Below, one piece after another: positions 23,837 through 34,796 of a stretch of 64,000 nucleotides of DNA (the stretch's first letter is position 1; each line of letters opens with the position of its first letter). The DNA lies in NCBI GenBank assembly GCA_918026815.1, contig CAKJVC010000011.1, forward strand, positions 62,001-126,000, written 5' to 3'. The position numbers and the translations under genes were made by a program. The notes beneath the pieces are model-generated. The model saw nothing but the letters and a program-made list of their open reading frames with translations, searched no databases and had not been told where the DNA came from. This stretch comes from Chalara sp. BL73. Its lineage: Eukaryota > Ascomycota > Leotiomycetes > Helotiales.

Positions 23837-25863
23837 GGTAGCAGTTTATGCGGACTGTCTTAACTTAGGTTGTATGAAGGGCGCAAAGACAATTCTGTAG
23901 GCCCCAAATCTCGCAGTCATGAGCCTTGTCTATGAAATAGGGAGTTAATTCTTAAGTTGCGTAGAAGACCGATTCTGCTCTGGTAGAAGAATCGAAGGGG
24001 TGAGCTTGCGTTATATTGGGGTTGTGCCCAGAGTTTTCGAAAGGGAGTGGCGGATGGTGGATATCAACAATAATTACCAGCGAAACAGTAACCCGGAAGT
24101 GTATCGATCTGCACGGGTTTTCTCCAGATATCCAATGCGAAGAGATATTATGTTGTGGTTCAGGGAAGCGGGACAGCTGGTAGGAAAATGAAAGAGGATT
24201 TTCAATTCCTACGCTGAAACAATTACATGCAGGCACGTAGAAGTAGAGGGAGGAGGCAAGAGATCAGATCATCTGAAAATGGTGTGTGAATCGGCTCATA
24301 AAAGAATTGGTGAAGTCACAAAAAACCTCTCTGTCATGACCTTTTTTTTTTTGGGATCGAGATGTGTAGGAGAAATAAGGATCGGAATTAGAACTTACCA
24401 AGGTACGTCAGGCACACACATATGCGCAAAATGGGATGCGGGCACTTTCCGCCAGGATTGTGCATCGATTGTCCAACTTCCACTTGGCAGTTTTCCTCTG
24501 GCAGAATTGGGTGCTGAGGCTGGTGCATCTGGGTGCATCTGGCCCCGTCGATTGCTGGGTATGACAATAAAGGATCATTAGGGGGGTGCTGATAGGCTGC
24601 AACATGAGCCATTTAGCAGTGTAACTCGTATACTACACACAGTAACCTTCCATGTGGTACCATAGAAATCGATTTTAGGCTTTGCTCCATAGGTAGTTTT
24701 GTACCAAACTCGTTCATATTGAACTTTATTCATAGTCCAAAGCCATCTTATTTTGCTTGATCCTCTTTCATTAGCTACCACTTGATGGAATACCCATATA
24801 AGCCAGCTTACTCTTGGCCCCATTCTCATCCATTTCATGTATTGAGCAGGGGACGTTGCTGTCACCCAAGCAAATACTTATCAGCAGCCTGTCTCTTTCT
24901 TCCCCAGTGGTTCCAGAAAGTGTATGACGTTGACTGAGCTAATAAAGACGTCAAGGGGGGAAACACCACACATTCACCCACATGTCTCTCGTCAGGCCCA
25001 GCCACACTTTCACCGCCCAGGCTACTGCTGCACCATGACACTTAGGAGCTGAGCTCCGGATAACCTCCACTGTTCTACGCGACAGTATAGTGCAAACCCA
25101 TGAACCACTCGATGCCACTAAATCACACCCGTGCTTAACCTGACTTGTCCAGCTCTAACTTCCCCCGCATTGTTCTTGGTCAACACAGTGAGAAAATGCA
25201 ACCTTAAGTATTTCCCTTGCCCCGACGGCTTGTACCGATTATTTCCGTGGCTCTTATTGCTTCCGTGCTCTTTAAATTCAACAGTCGAATCACCTGCCCT
25301 GCTCTGGGACCAAAAACCTGTCCGCGGGAGGGAGCATTACCTGGCGAAGAGGGTGTCGACTCCTGTATCGTCTGGCAACCATCAGATATCAAATTTACAA
25401 GAACGGCCCGACCCAGAACGATGCACCGACGTGCTACGTAGGTTGTCTCGTGGCATCGAATCGAGAGAATAGAACAGGAGCAGGAGCATACACCAACCGC
25501 GGTGTAACAGAATCTAGACGTCTTTGCATGATCTGGTGGTGAGATGAGTTCTTGATGCCCAATGTCTGGGGTAGTCAAAGATCTAGAGCTTTGAAACCTC
25601 GAGATGTCTTCACCGGATACAGCTGCCTCGTCAGAGGTTATCCTTGTAGAGACTAGGAGTTTCCGGTCAGTTCAAGTGCTTGAAGGTTCGGTAAACGTGC
25701 CGTACTTCCAGTGCGCGCCTGTGTGTTTGCTGACTGTTGTAGCGTCACGCAATAGCTCTTGTTTTGGAATCTAGCTCAAAGTTTCGATTCGAAGTCTTAG
25801 TCTAAACAGCTAGGCAAAGAGACGTTGCTCGCGATAAGACAGCACAGTACGAAAGCACAAACT
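23837..25863. other. Intergenic, about 2 kb (unit 1)
   Basis: Between the start of the trehalose gene and the 3' end of Pch2 copy 1. It includes a T11 run at 24342-24352 and a few AGGGG stress-element-like words (about 23995 and 24581). These suit a trehalose gene promoter but occur often by chance. No exon is supported. The same stretch is repeated at 30307-32331. Confidence 0.5.
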
Positions 25864-27692
25864 TTAGAAAGCACCACTCCCATTCTTTAGCCTCTTGGAG
25901 TACCTTCGCAAACCTGTGACGAGAATATCTATTGCACCCAAATCTTCCTCAATGTCCTCATCGGCTTCGCGTATTCGCTTTCCAAATCGAGACCCATCAT
26001 CCTCAGCTCCTGCATGAGCGTTGCTGCTATCTGTGCCTCCAGCGCCAGCTTCGCCGACACTCTTCTCAATTAATTGGAACGCCATGTCCAGATCACAATC
26101 ATCTCCTTTTAGATACCTCAGAATGGACATTTCTGGTAGTTGTTTCAGTGCTCGGCCGCTAAGGACCCCAATCTTCTCAATGGCTTCGACGATACGGACT
26201 AACTTGATACCATGAGACAGCTCAAGATAGGCTGCACTGTCATACATTAGCGATTGCAAATCGGTCTCCTCGCTTGTCGTAGTTTTGACGCATGCGTTGT
26301 AGCGCTGCGCTTCCCGATAAGGTGGAAGTCTATGGGTTGATCTGATTACACCATTCGATATCAATCCGTGAATGCGATTTCGAAGGATCTCATACTGTAC
26401 GTGAGGTGTCGGTTGATGTACTGCGATGTTTATTCCGCATCTGTCTAGGAACGCCTGCCTAGTATAAGTATCATATGGCATGGAACAGTAAAATCTCTCA
26501 CGGACAGCATCTAGGCACTCCGGCATGTTCGAGGTACAAAGAAATACTACATTGGAGTATTTTTTAGCCCTATCCAAGCCAGTGAGGAGGGCATTGGTGG
26601 CTCGTAAAGAGTCTTGAGCCTCGCCATGCATGCTCCGCTCTCGAGAACTAGCAATACTCTCAACCTCATCTATCAGAACACAAACGAACTGCTCTGGATT
26701 TCCTGAGCACATCATTTCGAGGGTCATAAATATGTTATCTACTTGTTTTGCACTTTCGCCTGTGAAGCACAGGTCAGGATGGTATGAGTGTGTAAGAAGG
26801 CGACTCACTGTAATATTTGGATAGCAAAGTTGCTGTTCTAATTTGCACTAATTTTGTCTCTTTGTATGTGTGGCTCAATCGGATCGATATCTTTTGGGCC
26901 AAGCCCTGACAAAGAGTTGTTTTACCAGTTCCAGGCTTTCCATGAAGTAAGATGACTGGGTTCATGTCTGCTCTCCTTTTACTCGGTGGCCGAGAAAATC
27001 GGACTTGTGATGAGGTCAAGATTCGATGCCATATTGGGAGATAGGGCGGACACTCACGTATATTCGTCATTATACTGATGAGATCCCCTTTAGATCCTTC
27101 TCGAAGAAAAGGCTAGGATATAATTAGACTATAGTTGAGCAAAATGAAGGGAGTTTCTTACTCATCCCAGCATCCATCATAGTTGGCGTGAGGCATTGAA
27201 GTAATTTCCCCTGTTCAAACGCATCCTCTTCATCTTTAGTGCTCTTTAGCTTGTAAATCTGCACTTTGACTTGGACGCAATCTGTTGAGTAACTCGTAGT
27301 TCCCGTATTTGTTCCAATATATTCTACGACATTTAGAGAGTGAAACATCTTTCTAGCATCCTCAAAAGTGCCACGGAGAAGAAGAGAAGCTCCTGTCACG
27401 CGTTATTGCAATGCAATTTACACGGATGAGACGTTGCACCCACTGTACGTAGCAGTGTCAGTGAACAAATCCTGCCCAAGGCCAAAGAGTTGCCCAGGCT
27501 TGGAGAGCTCCTTCTCTAGCTCAGCTTGAATCTTACGTAAAAGTTAGGAAAATAGTGATACAGATCGATGCTAAACCTTACCACAGAGATGCTGGCTAGG
27601 CTGGGCTCAAGATTGTCCTGAATCCTCGCCTCAACGTAGAGGATGCCTGCAGAGACAGGTTTTGGGGGTATTGCAACAAGACACTCCGTCAT
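25864..27692 (-). pseudogene. PCH2: Pch2/TRIP13-type AAA+ ATPase, copy 1 (frame broken as written)
   Basis: Same six-exon layout as the intact copy 2: about 27692-27582, 27531-27444, 27392-27162, 27112-27058, 27003-26809 and 26759-25864. Walker A, Walker B and the C-terminal region are identical to copy 2. Two C runs (27085-27088 and 27208-27211) have four bases where copy 2 has five. On the coding strand these are G runs in exons 3 and 4. The first shifts the phase so that exon 4 meets an early stop, and the second would shift it again. As written the product would stop after about 150 residues, before the ATPase core. Because every difference is a homopolymer length, a sequencing error is as likely as a real mutation. 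Confidence 0.75.
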
Positions 27693-28323
27693 GTTTAGGA
27701 ATCAGAGAAACCAGAATCATCAGTGCCCATAGAGTCTTTGAGTTGTACAAACAAGAAAACTCTGCACCAATACTTGTCGCAAATGTGGGGAGGATAGAAG
27801 AGAAAAAGAGAAAGAAAAAGAAAAAGATAGGGTATTGTTGAAAGAGAAGAAAGACTTAGTGAAGGAGATTCTGTCTGATGGGTTACCAAATGATAGTTAA
27901 GTAGCTCAGAACCCAACCCTCAATTCAAGAAGGAAGGAACAATGGAAGGCAAGCTTGCAGACCCAAACTAGAAATGGGACAGGCAGAGGTAGAATTTCTA
28001 CTGTGATAAACCTTTCTCAATTTTACCTAGTTCTAGGGAGTACAACTATAAACGTATCGAATCTCACTTTGCTAATCCTTGCCTTTATTTTGATCTGTTC
28101 ATTTGCCGAAGCAAGTAGGTGATGACATGCGAGTGCTCACATAGTGACTGTAGCCTTGTCATCCTAATTGGAGGTGCATTTTATCTTAGTGTGGAGTATG
28201 CCTAGCAAAGCCCATTTTCCCCCTGCTACGTCACTATGCCTAAACATCCAGATGCACGAAATAAGCATCTCGATATTAAGCTTCATCAGTGTTGAGCTCC
28301 CATTTCTCGAGTAGGATAGCGTG
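27693..28323. promoter_or_regulatory. Divergent promoter region Pch2 copy 1 / CSC1 fragment
   Basis: About 630 bp between the start codons of head-to-head genes. It carries a purine-rich tract (27790-27855) whose A runs differ in length from unit 2. The right-hand gene is truncated at 28405, so in unit 1 only the Pch2 side can serve a full gene. Confidence 0.5.
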
Positions 28324-28405
28324 ATGGACGCGTTTAATTCTTCCCCAAAGAGCTGCGATGCATACGATCCCACAAACCCTAGGGGCCCACAGAAAGAAAT
28401 CTATG
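28324..28405 (+). pseudogene. Truncated 5' end of the CSC1-type channel gene
   Basis: The first 82 bases of the coding sequence (27 codons plus one base) are identical to 34797-34878. At 28406 the sequence switches to the antisense of the trehalose gene. The resulting chimeric frame reads about 54 codons before a stop and has no membrane segment of the channel, so it cannot make the channel. Confidence 0.85.
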
Positions 28406-30306
28406 CATACAGCTTGTCCCATCGAGCCTTTTTCTCTTCGTCGCTCATTTCCAAAGCTTTCTTGATTGCATCTGCAGTTGCTCGATAATCCCAGGGATTG
28501 ACAGAAAGCTCATTCCCTCCAAAAACGGATGCACTTCCAGTGAACTCACTCAAGATAAGAGAACCAAATCTGTTATGACCTTCAAACTTGCCGTCTTGGC
28601 AGAAGAGGTATTCGTGTGATGTTAAGTTCATCCCTCTCGCTGACTCGTAATTAGAAGTGCATCAGCCACAGTAAGCAGTGCCAGATATTGGGGGTATAGA
28701 ATATCTTGCTTCAGATACACGACTGGTTGATACGCCAAATTGGCCCACGAAGAATTGACTCGGGTGACGATATCGGAAACAGTTGCATCTAGCTCAGCTT
28801 GCTCGGTTGTGGACGTCGCTACTTGAATCATAACTACATTGTCTCGCCACTCGGGGTTCTTGTTCAGGAAGAGCTCGTAGGCCAATAGCTTTTGTCGAAC
28901 ACCACGCACGTGATCCAACTTGTCTCTTGCAACAATGAGCTTCTTTCCACGATAGCGCTCTTGCATAGCTTTCAACCATACTTGGAGCTCTGGATCCGCG
29001 CGATTCATATTAAGTGCGACAGGATCGATGCCAATAGCAAGATCCACAACATCCACGAACCGATTTTCAAGTTGAACACCGTCATTGGTAGCTTCGACAC
29101 AAAGGATTCTGCTACAAGTCTGCAAGAAGTGACGCGCGTACTCCTTAATCTGAAATCCGATGAGGTTGGCACCAAGCATACCTTCAAGCAGCTCCTTTCG
29201 AGTTGCTAAGCAGCGGAAAACCTCAGATGATGGAAAGGCAACATGAAGGAAGAATCCGATCTTGGCATCTGGAAGTTTTTCCCGTACCATGGCTGGAACC
29301 AGAAGTAAATGGTAATCATGAATCCAGATAACATCTCCACGCTTCCATTCCCTAATGATCTTGTCTGCAAAGTTCTGGTTGACCTTTCTGTAGAATACCC
29401 AGGAATGGTCTTCGTAGGCTTTGCTCTTAGGATTATCAGGAATCTGATAATGGAAGACTGGCCAAAGAATTTGCTTGCAGTAGTGCGTATAGTGCCCATC
29501 AAAGTCACTGTCCTTACAGAAAACGGTAACGGAATCGTATTCAGTAGCCAACCGGTCCTCAATGTCTTGTTTTCGTTGCGTGTCTTCGAGAGCATCCGTA
29601 GGCATGCCCAACGTACCGACCCAGATCTTGTCGTGGAGCTCTCCATTTCGAACAGCTGCTTGCACCGCATTTCTGAGCCCTCCATTGCCCTGATCTGCGG
29701 GTACCACTGTCCAATCGGCATGTGCAAACACTCTGTCGTGACTTTCACTGCGCTCACCTAATTGAGGCTGTCGAATGCCGGCCCGTCCAAGAGCGGCCGC
29801 CTTATCAACCAACTTGTTATGTTTTAGAATATCTGCAGGTGGTGGAGAGCTAGCTCGGGATTGAGGCTGTGTGAACAGCTTTCCGGAACCCCATGCTGGA
29901 GAGTGTGGATCACTCGGCGCAAGGATTGAACGACGAACGCCTTCTTCTTGTTTGGGATAATGGGCTACATGCAGCTCGGCACTTTCGCCGTCCGGGGCAA
30001 AGAATTCTTCGTGGCCATCATCTGCGATTGGAGTATCTGGAGGGGTGATATCTCTTTGTGCAAACAGACTAGGTTTTTGGTGTCTAGAGGGGGTTTGGTA
30101 GTTTGTCTGCGAGGAGGTTGTGGTGGGGAATGTCGACGGCCTCCAATCGTCGAGGTCGAGGTAGGCAGAGTGAAATTGATGGTGTTTGGAAGAAAGCTGT
30201 ACATGAATTAGCAATCTGACAGTGCAGGATAGCTATTGAAAGCTTTGGCAGTAGCGTAAGAAGTTCAATTGTATGGCACTTACAGAGATACTACAAAGAC
30301 AGTCAT
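28406..30306 (-). pseudogene. Truncated trehalose synthase-complex subunit fragment
   Basis: Repeats the start of the trehalose gene (exon 1 at 30306-30284, exon 2 from 30196) down to the junction at 28406. That point corresponds to about residue 605 of 918, so the whole HAD domain and the 3' exons are missing. Two further defects exist: a T5 run at 30074-30078 (T6 in unit 1) shifts the frame near residue 45, and a C3 run at 28632-28634 (C4 in unit 1) creates a stop within QREGMN. Even without the homopolymer changes this copy could not give a full subunit. Confidence 0.88.
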
Positions 30307-32331
30307 GGTAGCAGTTTATGCGGACTGTCTTAACTTAGGTTGTATGAAGGGCGCAAAGACAATTCTGTAGGCCCCAAATCTCGCAGTCATGAGCCTTGTC
30401 TATGAAATAGGGAGTTAATTCTTAAGTTGCGTAGAAGACCGATTCTGCTCTGGTAGAAGAATCGAAGGGGTGAGCTTGCGTTATATTGGGGTTGTGCCCA
30501 GAGTTTTCGAAAGGGAGTGGCGGATGGTGGATATCAACAATAATTACCAGCGAAACAGTAACCCGGAAGTGTATCGATCTGCACGGGTTTTCTCCAGATA
30601 TCCAATGCGAAGAGATATTATGTTGTGGTTCAGGGAAGCGGGACAGCTGGTAGGAAAATGAAAGAGGATTTTCAATTCCTACGCTGAAACAATTACATGC
30701 AGGCACGTAGAAGTAGAGGGAGGAGGCAAGAGATCAGATCATCTGAAAATGGTGTGTGAATCGGCTCATAAAAGAATTGGTGAAGTCACAAAAAACCTCT
30801 CTGTCATGACCTTTTTTTTTGGGATCGAGATGTGTAGGAGAAATAAGGATCGGAATTAGAACTTACCAAGGTACGTCAGGCACACACATATGCGCAAAAT
30901 GGGATGCGGGCACTTTCCGCCAGGATTGTGCATCGATTGTCCAACTTCCACTTGGCAGTTTTCCTCTGGCAGAATTGGGTGCTGAGGCTGGTGCATCTGG
31001 GTGCATCTGGCCCCGTCGATTGCTGGGTATGACAATAAAGGATCATTAGGGGGGTGCTGATAGGCTGCAACATGAGCCATTTAGCAGTGTAACTCGTATA
31101 CTACACACAGTAACCTTCCATGTGGTACCATAGAAATCGATTTTAGGCTTTGCTCCATAGGTAGTTTTGTACCAAACTCGTTCATATTGAACTTTATTCA
31201 TAGTCCAAAGCCATCTTATTTTGCTTGATCCTCTTTCATTAGCTACCACTTGATGGAATACCCATATAAGCCAGCTTACTCTTGGCCCCATTCTCATCCA
31301 TTTCATGTATTGAGCAGGGGACGTTGCTGTCACCCAAGCAAATACTTATCAGCAGCCTGTCTCTTTCTTCCCCAGTGGTTCCAGAAAGTGTATGACGTTG
31401 ACTGAGCTAATAAAGACGTCAAGGGGGGAAACACCACACATTCACCCACATGTCTCTCGTCAGGCCCAGCCACACTTTCACCGCCCAGGCTACTGCTGCA
31501 CCATGACACTTAGGAGCTGAGCTCCGGATAACCTCCACTGTTCTACGCGACAGTATAGTGCAAACCCATGAACCACTCGATGCCACTAAATCACACCCGT
31601 GCTTAACCTGACTTGTCCAGCTCTAACTTCCCCCGCATTGTTCTTGGTCAACACAGTGAGAAAATGCAACCTTAAGTATTTCCCTTGCCCCGACGGCTTG
31701 TACCGATTATTTCCGTGGCTCTTATTGCTTCCGTGCTCTTTAAATTCAACAGTCGAATCACCTGCCCTGCTCTGGGACCAAAAACCTGTCCGCGGGAGGG
31801 AGCATTACCTGGCGAAGAGGGTGTCGACTCCTGTATCGTCTGGCAACCATCAGATATCAAATTTACAAGAACGGCCCGACCCAGAACGATGCACCGACGT
31901 GCTACGTAGGTTGTCTCGTGGCATCGAATCGAGAGAATAGAACAGGAGCAGGAGCATACACCAACCGCGGTGTAACAGAATCTAGACGTCTTTGCATGAT
32001 CTGGTGGTGAGATGAGTTCTTGATGCCCAATGTCTGGGGTAGTCAAAGATCTAGAGCTTTGAAACCTCGAGATGTCTTCACCGGATACAGCTGCCTCGTC
32101 AGAGGTTATCCTTGTAGAGACTAGGAGTTTCCGGTCAGTTCAAGTGCTTGAAGGTTCGGTAAACGTGCCGTACTTCCAGTGCGCGCCTGTGTGTTTGCTG
32201 ACTGTTGTAGCGTCACGCAATAGCTCTTGTTTTGGAATCTAGCTCAAAGTTTCGATTCGAAGTCTTAGTCTAAACAGCTAGGCAAAGAGACGTTGCTCGC
32301 GATAAGACAGCACAGTACGAAAGCACAAACT
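30307..32331. other. Intergenic, about 2 kb (unit 2)
   Basis: Repeat of 23837-25863 with a T9 run (30812-30820) in place of T11. No exon is supported. Confidence 0.5.
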
Positions 32332-34162
32332 TTAGAAAGCACCACTCCCATTCTTTAGCCTCTTGGAGTACCTTCGCAAACCTGTGACGAGAATATCTAT
32401 TGCACCCAAATCTTCCTCAATGTCCTCATCGGCTTCGCGTATTCGCTTTCCAAATCGAGACCCATCATCCTCAGCTCCTGCATGAGCGTTGCTGCTATCT
32501 GTGCCTCCAGCGCCAGCTTCGCCGACACTCTTCTCAATTAATTGGAACGCCATGTCCAGATCACAATCATCTCCTTTTAGATACCTCAGAATGGACATTT
32601 CTGGTAGTTGTTTCAGTGCTCGGCCGCTAAGGACCCCAATCTTCTCAATGGCTTCGACGATACGGACTAACTTGATACCATGAGACAGCTCAAGATAGGC
32701 TGCACTGTCATACATTAGCGATTGCAAATCGGTCTCCTCGCTTGTCGTAGTTTTGACGCATGCGTTGTAGCGCTGCGCTTCCCGATAAGGTGGAAGTCTA
32801 TGGGTTGATCTGATTACACCATTCGATATCAATCCGTGAATGCGATTTCGAAGGATCTCATACTGTACGTGAGGTGTCGGTTGATGTACTGCGATGTTTA
32901 TTCCGCATCTGTCTAGGAACGCCTGCCTAGTATAAGTATCATATGGCATGGAACAGTAAAATCTCTCACGGACAGCATCTAGGCACTCCGGCATGTTCGA
33001 GGTACAAAGAAATACTACATTGGAGTATTTTTTAGCCCTATCCAAGCCAGTGAGGAGGGCATTGGTGGCTCGTAAAGAGTCTTGAGCCTCGCCATGCATG
33101 CTCCGCTCTCGAGAACTAGCAATACTCTCAACCTCATCTATCAGAACACAAACGAACTGCTCTGGATTTCCTGAGCACATCATTTCGAGGGTCATAAATA
33201 TGTTATCTACTTGTTTTGCACTTTCGCCTGTGAAGCACAGGTCAGGATGGTATGAGTGTGTAAGAAGGCGACTCACTGTAATATTTGGATAGCAAAGTTG
33301 CTGTTCTAATTTGCACTAATTTTGTCTCTTTGTATGTGTGGCTCAATCGGATCGATATCTTTTGGGCCAAGCCCTGACAAAGAGTTGTTTTACCAGTTCC
33401 AGGCTTTCCATGAAGTAAGATGACTGGGTTCATGTCTGCTCTCCTTTTACTCGGTGGCCGAGAAAATCGGACTTGTGATGAGGTCAAGATTCGATGCCAT
33501 ATTGGGAGATAGGGCGGACACTCACGTATATTCGTCATTATACTGATGAGATCCCCCTTTAGATCCTTCTCGAAGAAAAGGCTAGGATATAATTAGACTA
33601 TAGTTGAGCAAAATGAAGGGAGTTTCTTACTCATCCCAGCATCCATCATAGTTGGCGTGAGGCATTGAAGTAATTTCCCCCTGTTCAAACGCATCCTCTT
33701 CATCTTTAGTGCTCTTTAGCTTGTAAATCTGCACTTTGACTTGGACGCAATCTGTTGAGTAACTCGTAGTTCCCGTATTTGTTCCAATATATTCTACGAC
33801 ATTTAGAGAGTGAAACATCTTTCTAGCATCCTCAAAAGTGCCACGGAGAAGAAGAGAAGCTCCTGTCACGCGTTATTGCAATGCAATTTACACGGATGAG
33901 ACGTTGCACCCACTGTACGTAGCAGTGTCAGTGAACAAATCCTGCCCAAGGCCAAAGAGTTGCCCAGGCTTGGAGAGCTCCTTCTCTAGCTCAGCTTGAA
34001 TCTTACGTAAAAGTTAGGAAAATAGTGATACAGATCGATGCTAAACCTTACCACAGAGATGCTGGCTAGGCTGGGCTCAAGATTGTCCTGAATCCTCGCC
34101 TCAACGTAGAGGATGCCTGCAGAGACAGGTTTTGGGGGTATTGCAACAAGACACTCCGTCAT
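32332..34162 (-). CDS. PCH2: Pch2/TRIP13-type AAA+ ATPase, copy 2 (intact)
   Basis: AAA+ remodeller of HORMA-domain proteins; Pch2 acts in the meiotic pachytene checkpoint and TRIP13 recycles Mad2. Six exons (34162-34052, 34001-33914, 33862-33631, 33581-33526, 33471-33277, 33227-32332) all agree in phase, giving 525 residues. Signature segments: LFFEKDLKGDLI before the ATPase, Walker A HGKPGTGKTTLCQGLAQK (about residues 183-200), SKYYSESAKQVDNIF, Walker B VLIDEVES (Asp258-Glu259), then RATNALLTGLD and sensor CTSNMPE. The usual VDRAD arginine-finger region is replaced by AVRERFYC, so ATPase coupling may be altered. The acidic C-terminal tail (EADEDIEEDLG) ends SGAF. The gene lies wholly in duplication unit 2. 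Confidence 0.88.
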
Positions 34163-34796
34163 GTTTAGGAATCAGAGAAACCAGAATCATCAGTGCCCAT
34201 AGAGTCTTTGAGTTGTACAAACAAGAAAACTCTGCACCAATACTTGTCGCAAATGTGGGGAGGATAGAAGAGAAAAAGAGAAAGAAAAAAGAAAAAAGAT
34301 AGGGTATTGTTGAAAGAGAAGAAAAGACTTAGTGAAGGAGATTCTGTCTGATGGGTTACCAAATGATAGTTAAGTAGCTCAGAACCCAACCCTCAATTCA
34401 AGAAGGAAGGAACAATGGAAGGCAAGCTTGCAGACCCAAACTAGAAATGGGACAGGCAGAGGTAGAATTTCTACTGTGATAAACCTTTCTCAATTTTACC
34501 TAGTTCTAGGGAGTACAACTATAAACGTATCGAATCTCACTTTGCTAATCCTTGCCTTTATTTTGATCTGTTCATTTGCCGAAGCAAGTAGGTGATGACA
34601 TGCGAGTGCTCACATAGTGACTGTAGCCTTGTCATCCTAATTGGAGGTGCATTTTATCTTAGTGTGGAGTATGCCTAGCAAAGCCCATTTTCCCCCTGCT
34701 ACGTCACTATGCCTAAACATCCAGATGCACGAAATAAGCATCTCGATATTAAGCTTCATCAGTGTTGAGCTCCCATTTCTCGAGTAGGATAGCGTG
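34163..34796. promoter_or_regulatory. Divergent promoter region Pch2 copy 2 / CSC1
   Basis: About 630 bp between the start codons of the two complete head-to-head genes, repeating 27693-28323 with three A-run length changes. It presumably serves both genes. No individual site is claimed. Confidence 0.5.

Larger units (their letters stand above)
21934..28405. repeat. Tandem duplication, unit 1 (about 6.47 kb)
   Basis: Directly repeated by unit 2. It contains the trehalose gene from codon about 605 to its start, the 2-kb spacer, the Pch2 copy 1 and the first 82 bp of the CSC1-type gene. Comparing unit 1 with unit 2 by eye, I see no base substitution, only eight homopolymer length changes. The short reading frames in both strands recur unchanged at offsets of 6468-6473. 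Confidence 0.93.

Noticed and set aside
23952..25600. Several 60-120 codon frames in the duplicated spacer (also in unit 2)
   Set aside because: They lack splice sites, domain features and initiation context, and occur on both strands. Exact repetition in unit 2 shows only that DNA was copied.
29965..30214. Alternative N-terminus for the unit 2 trehalose fragment (starting MLIHVQL...)
   Set aside because: It arises from the one-base-shorter T run and reads a wrong frame before rejoining; the true start is the copied exon 1 at 30306.
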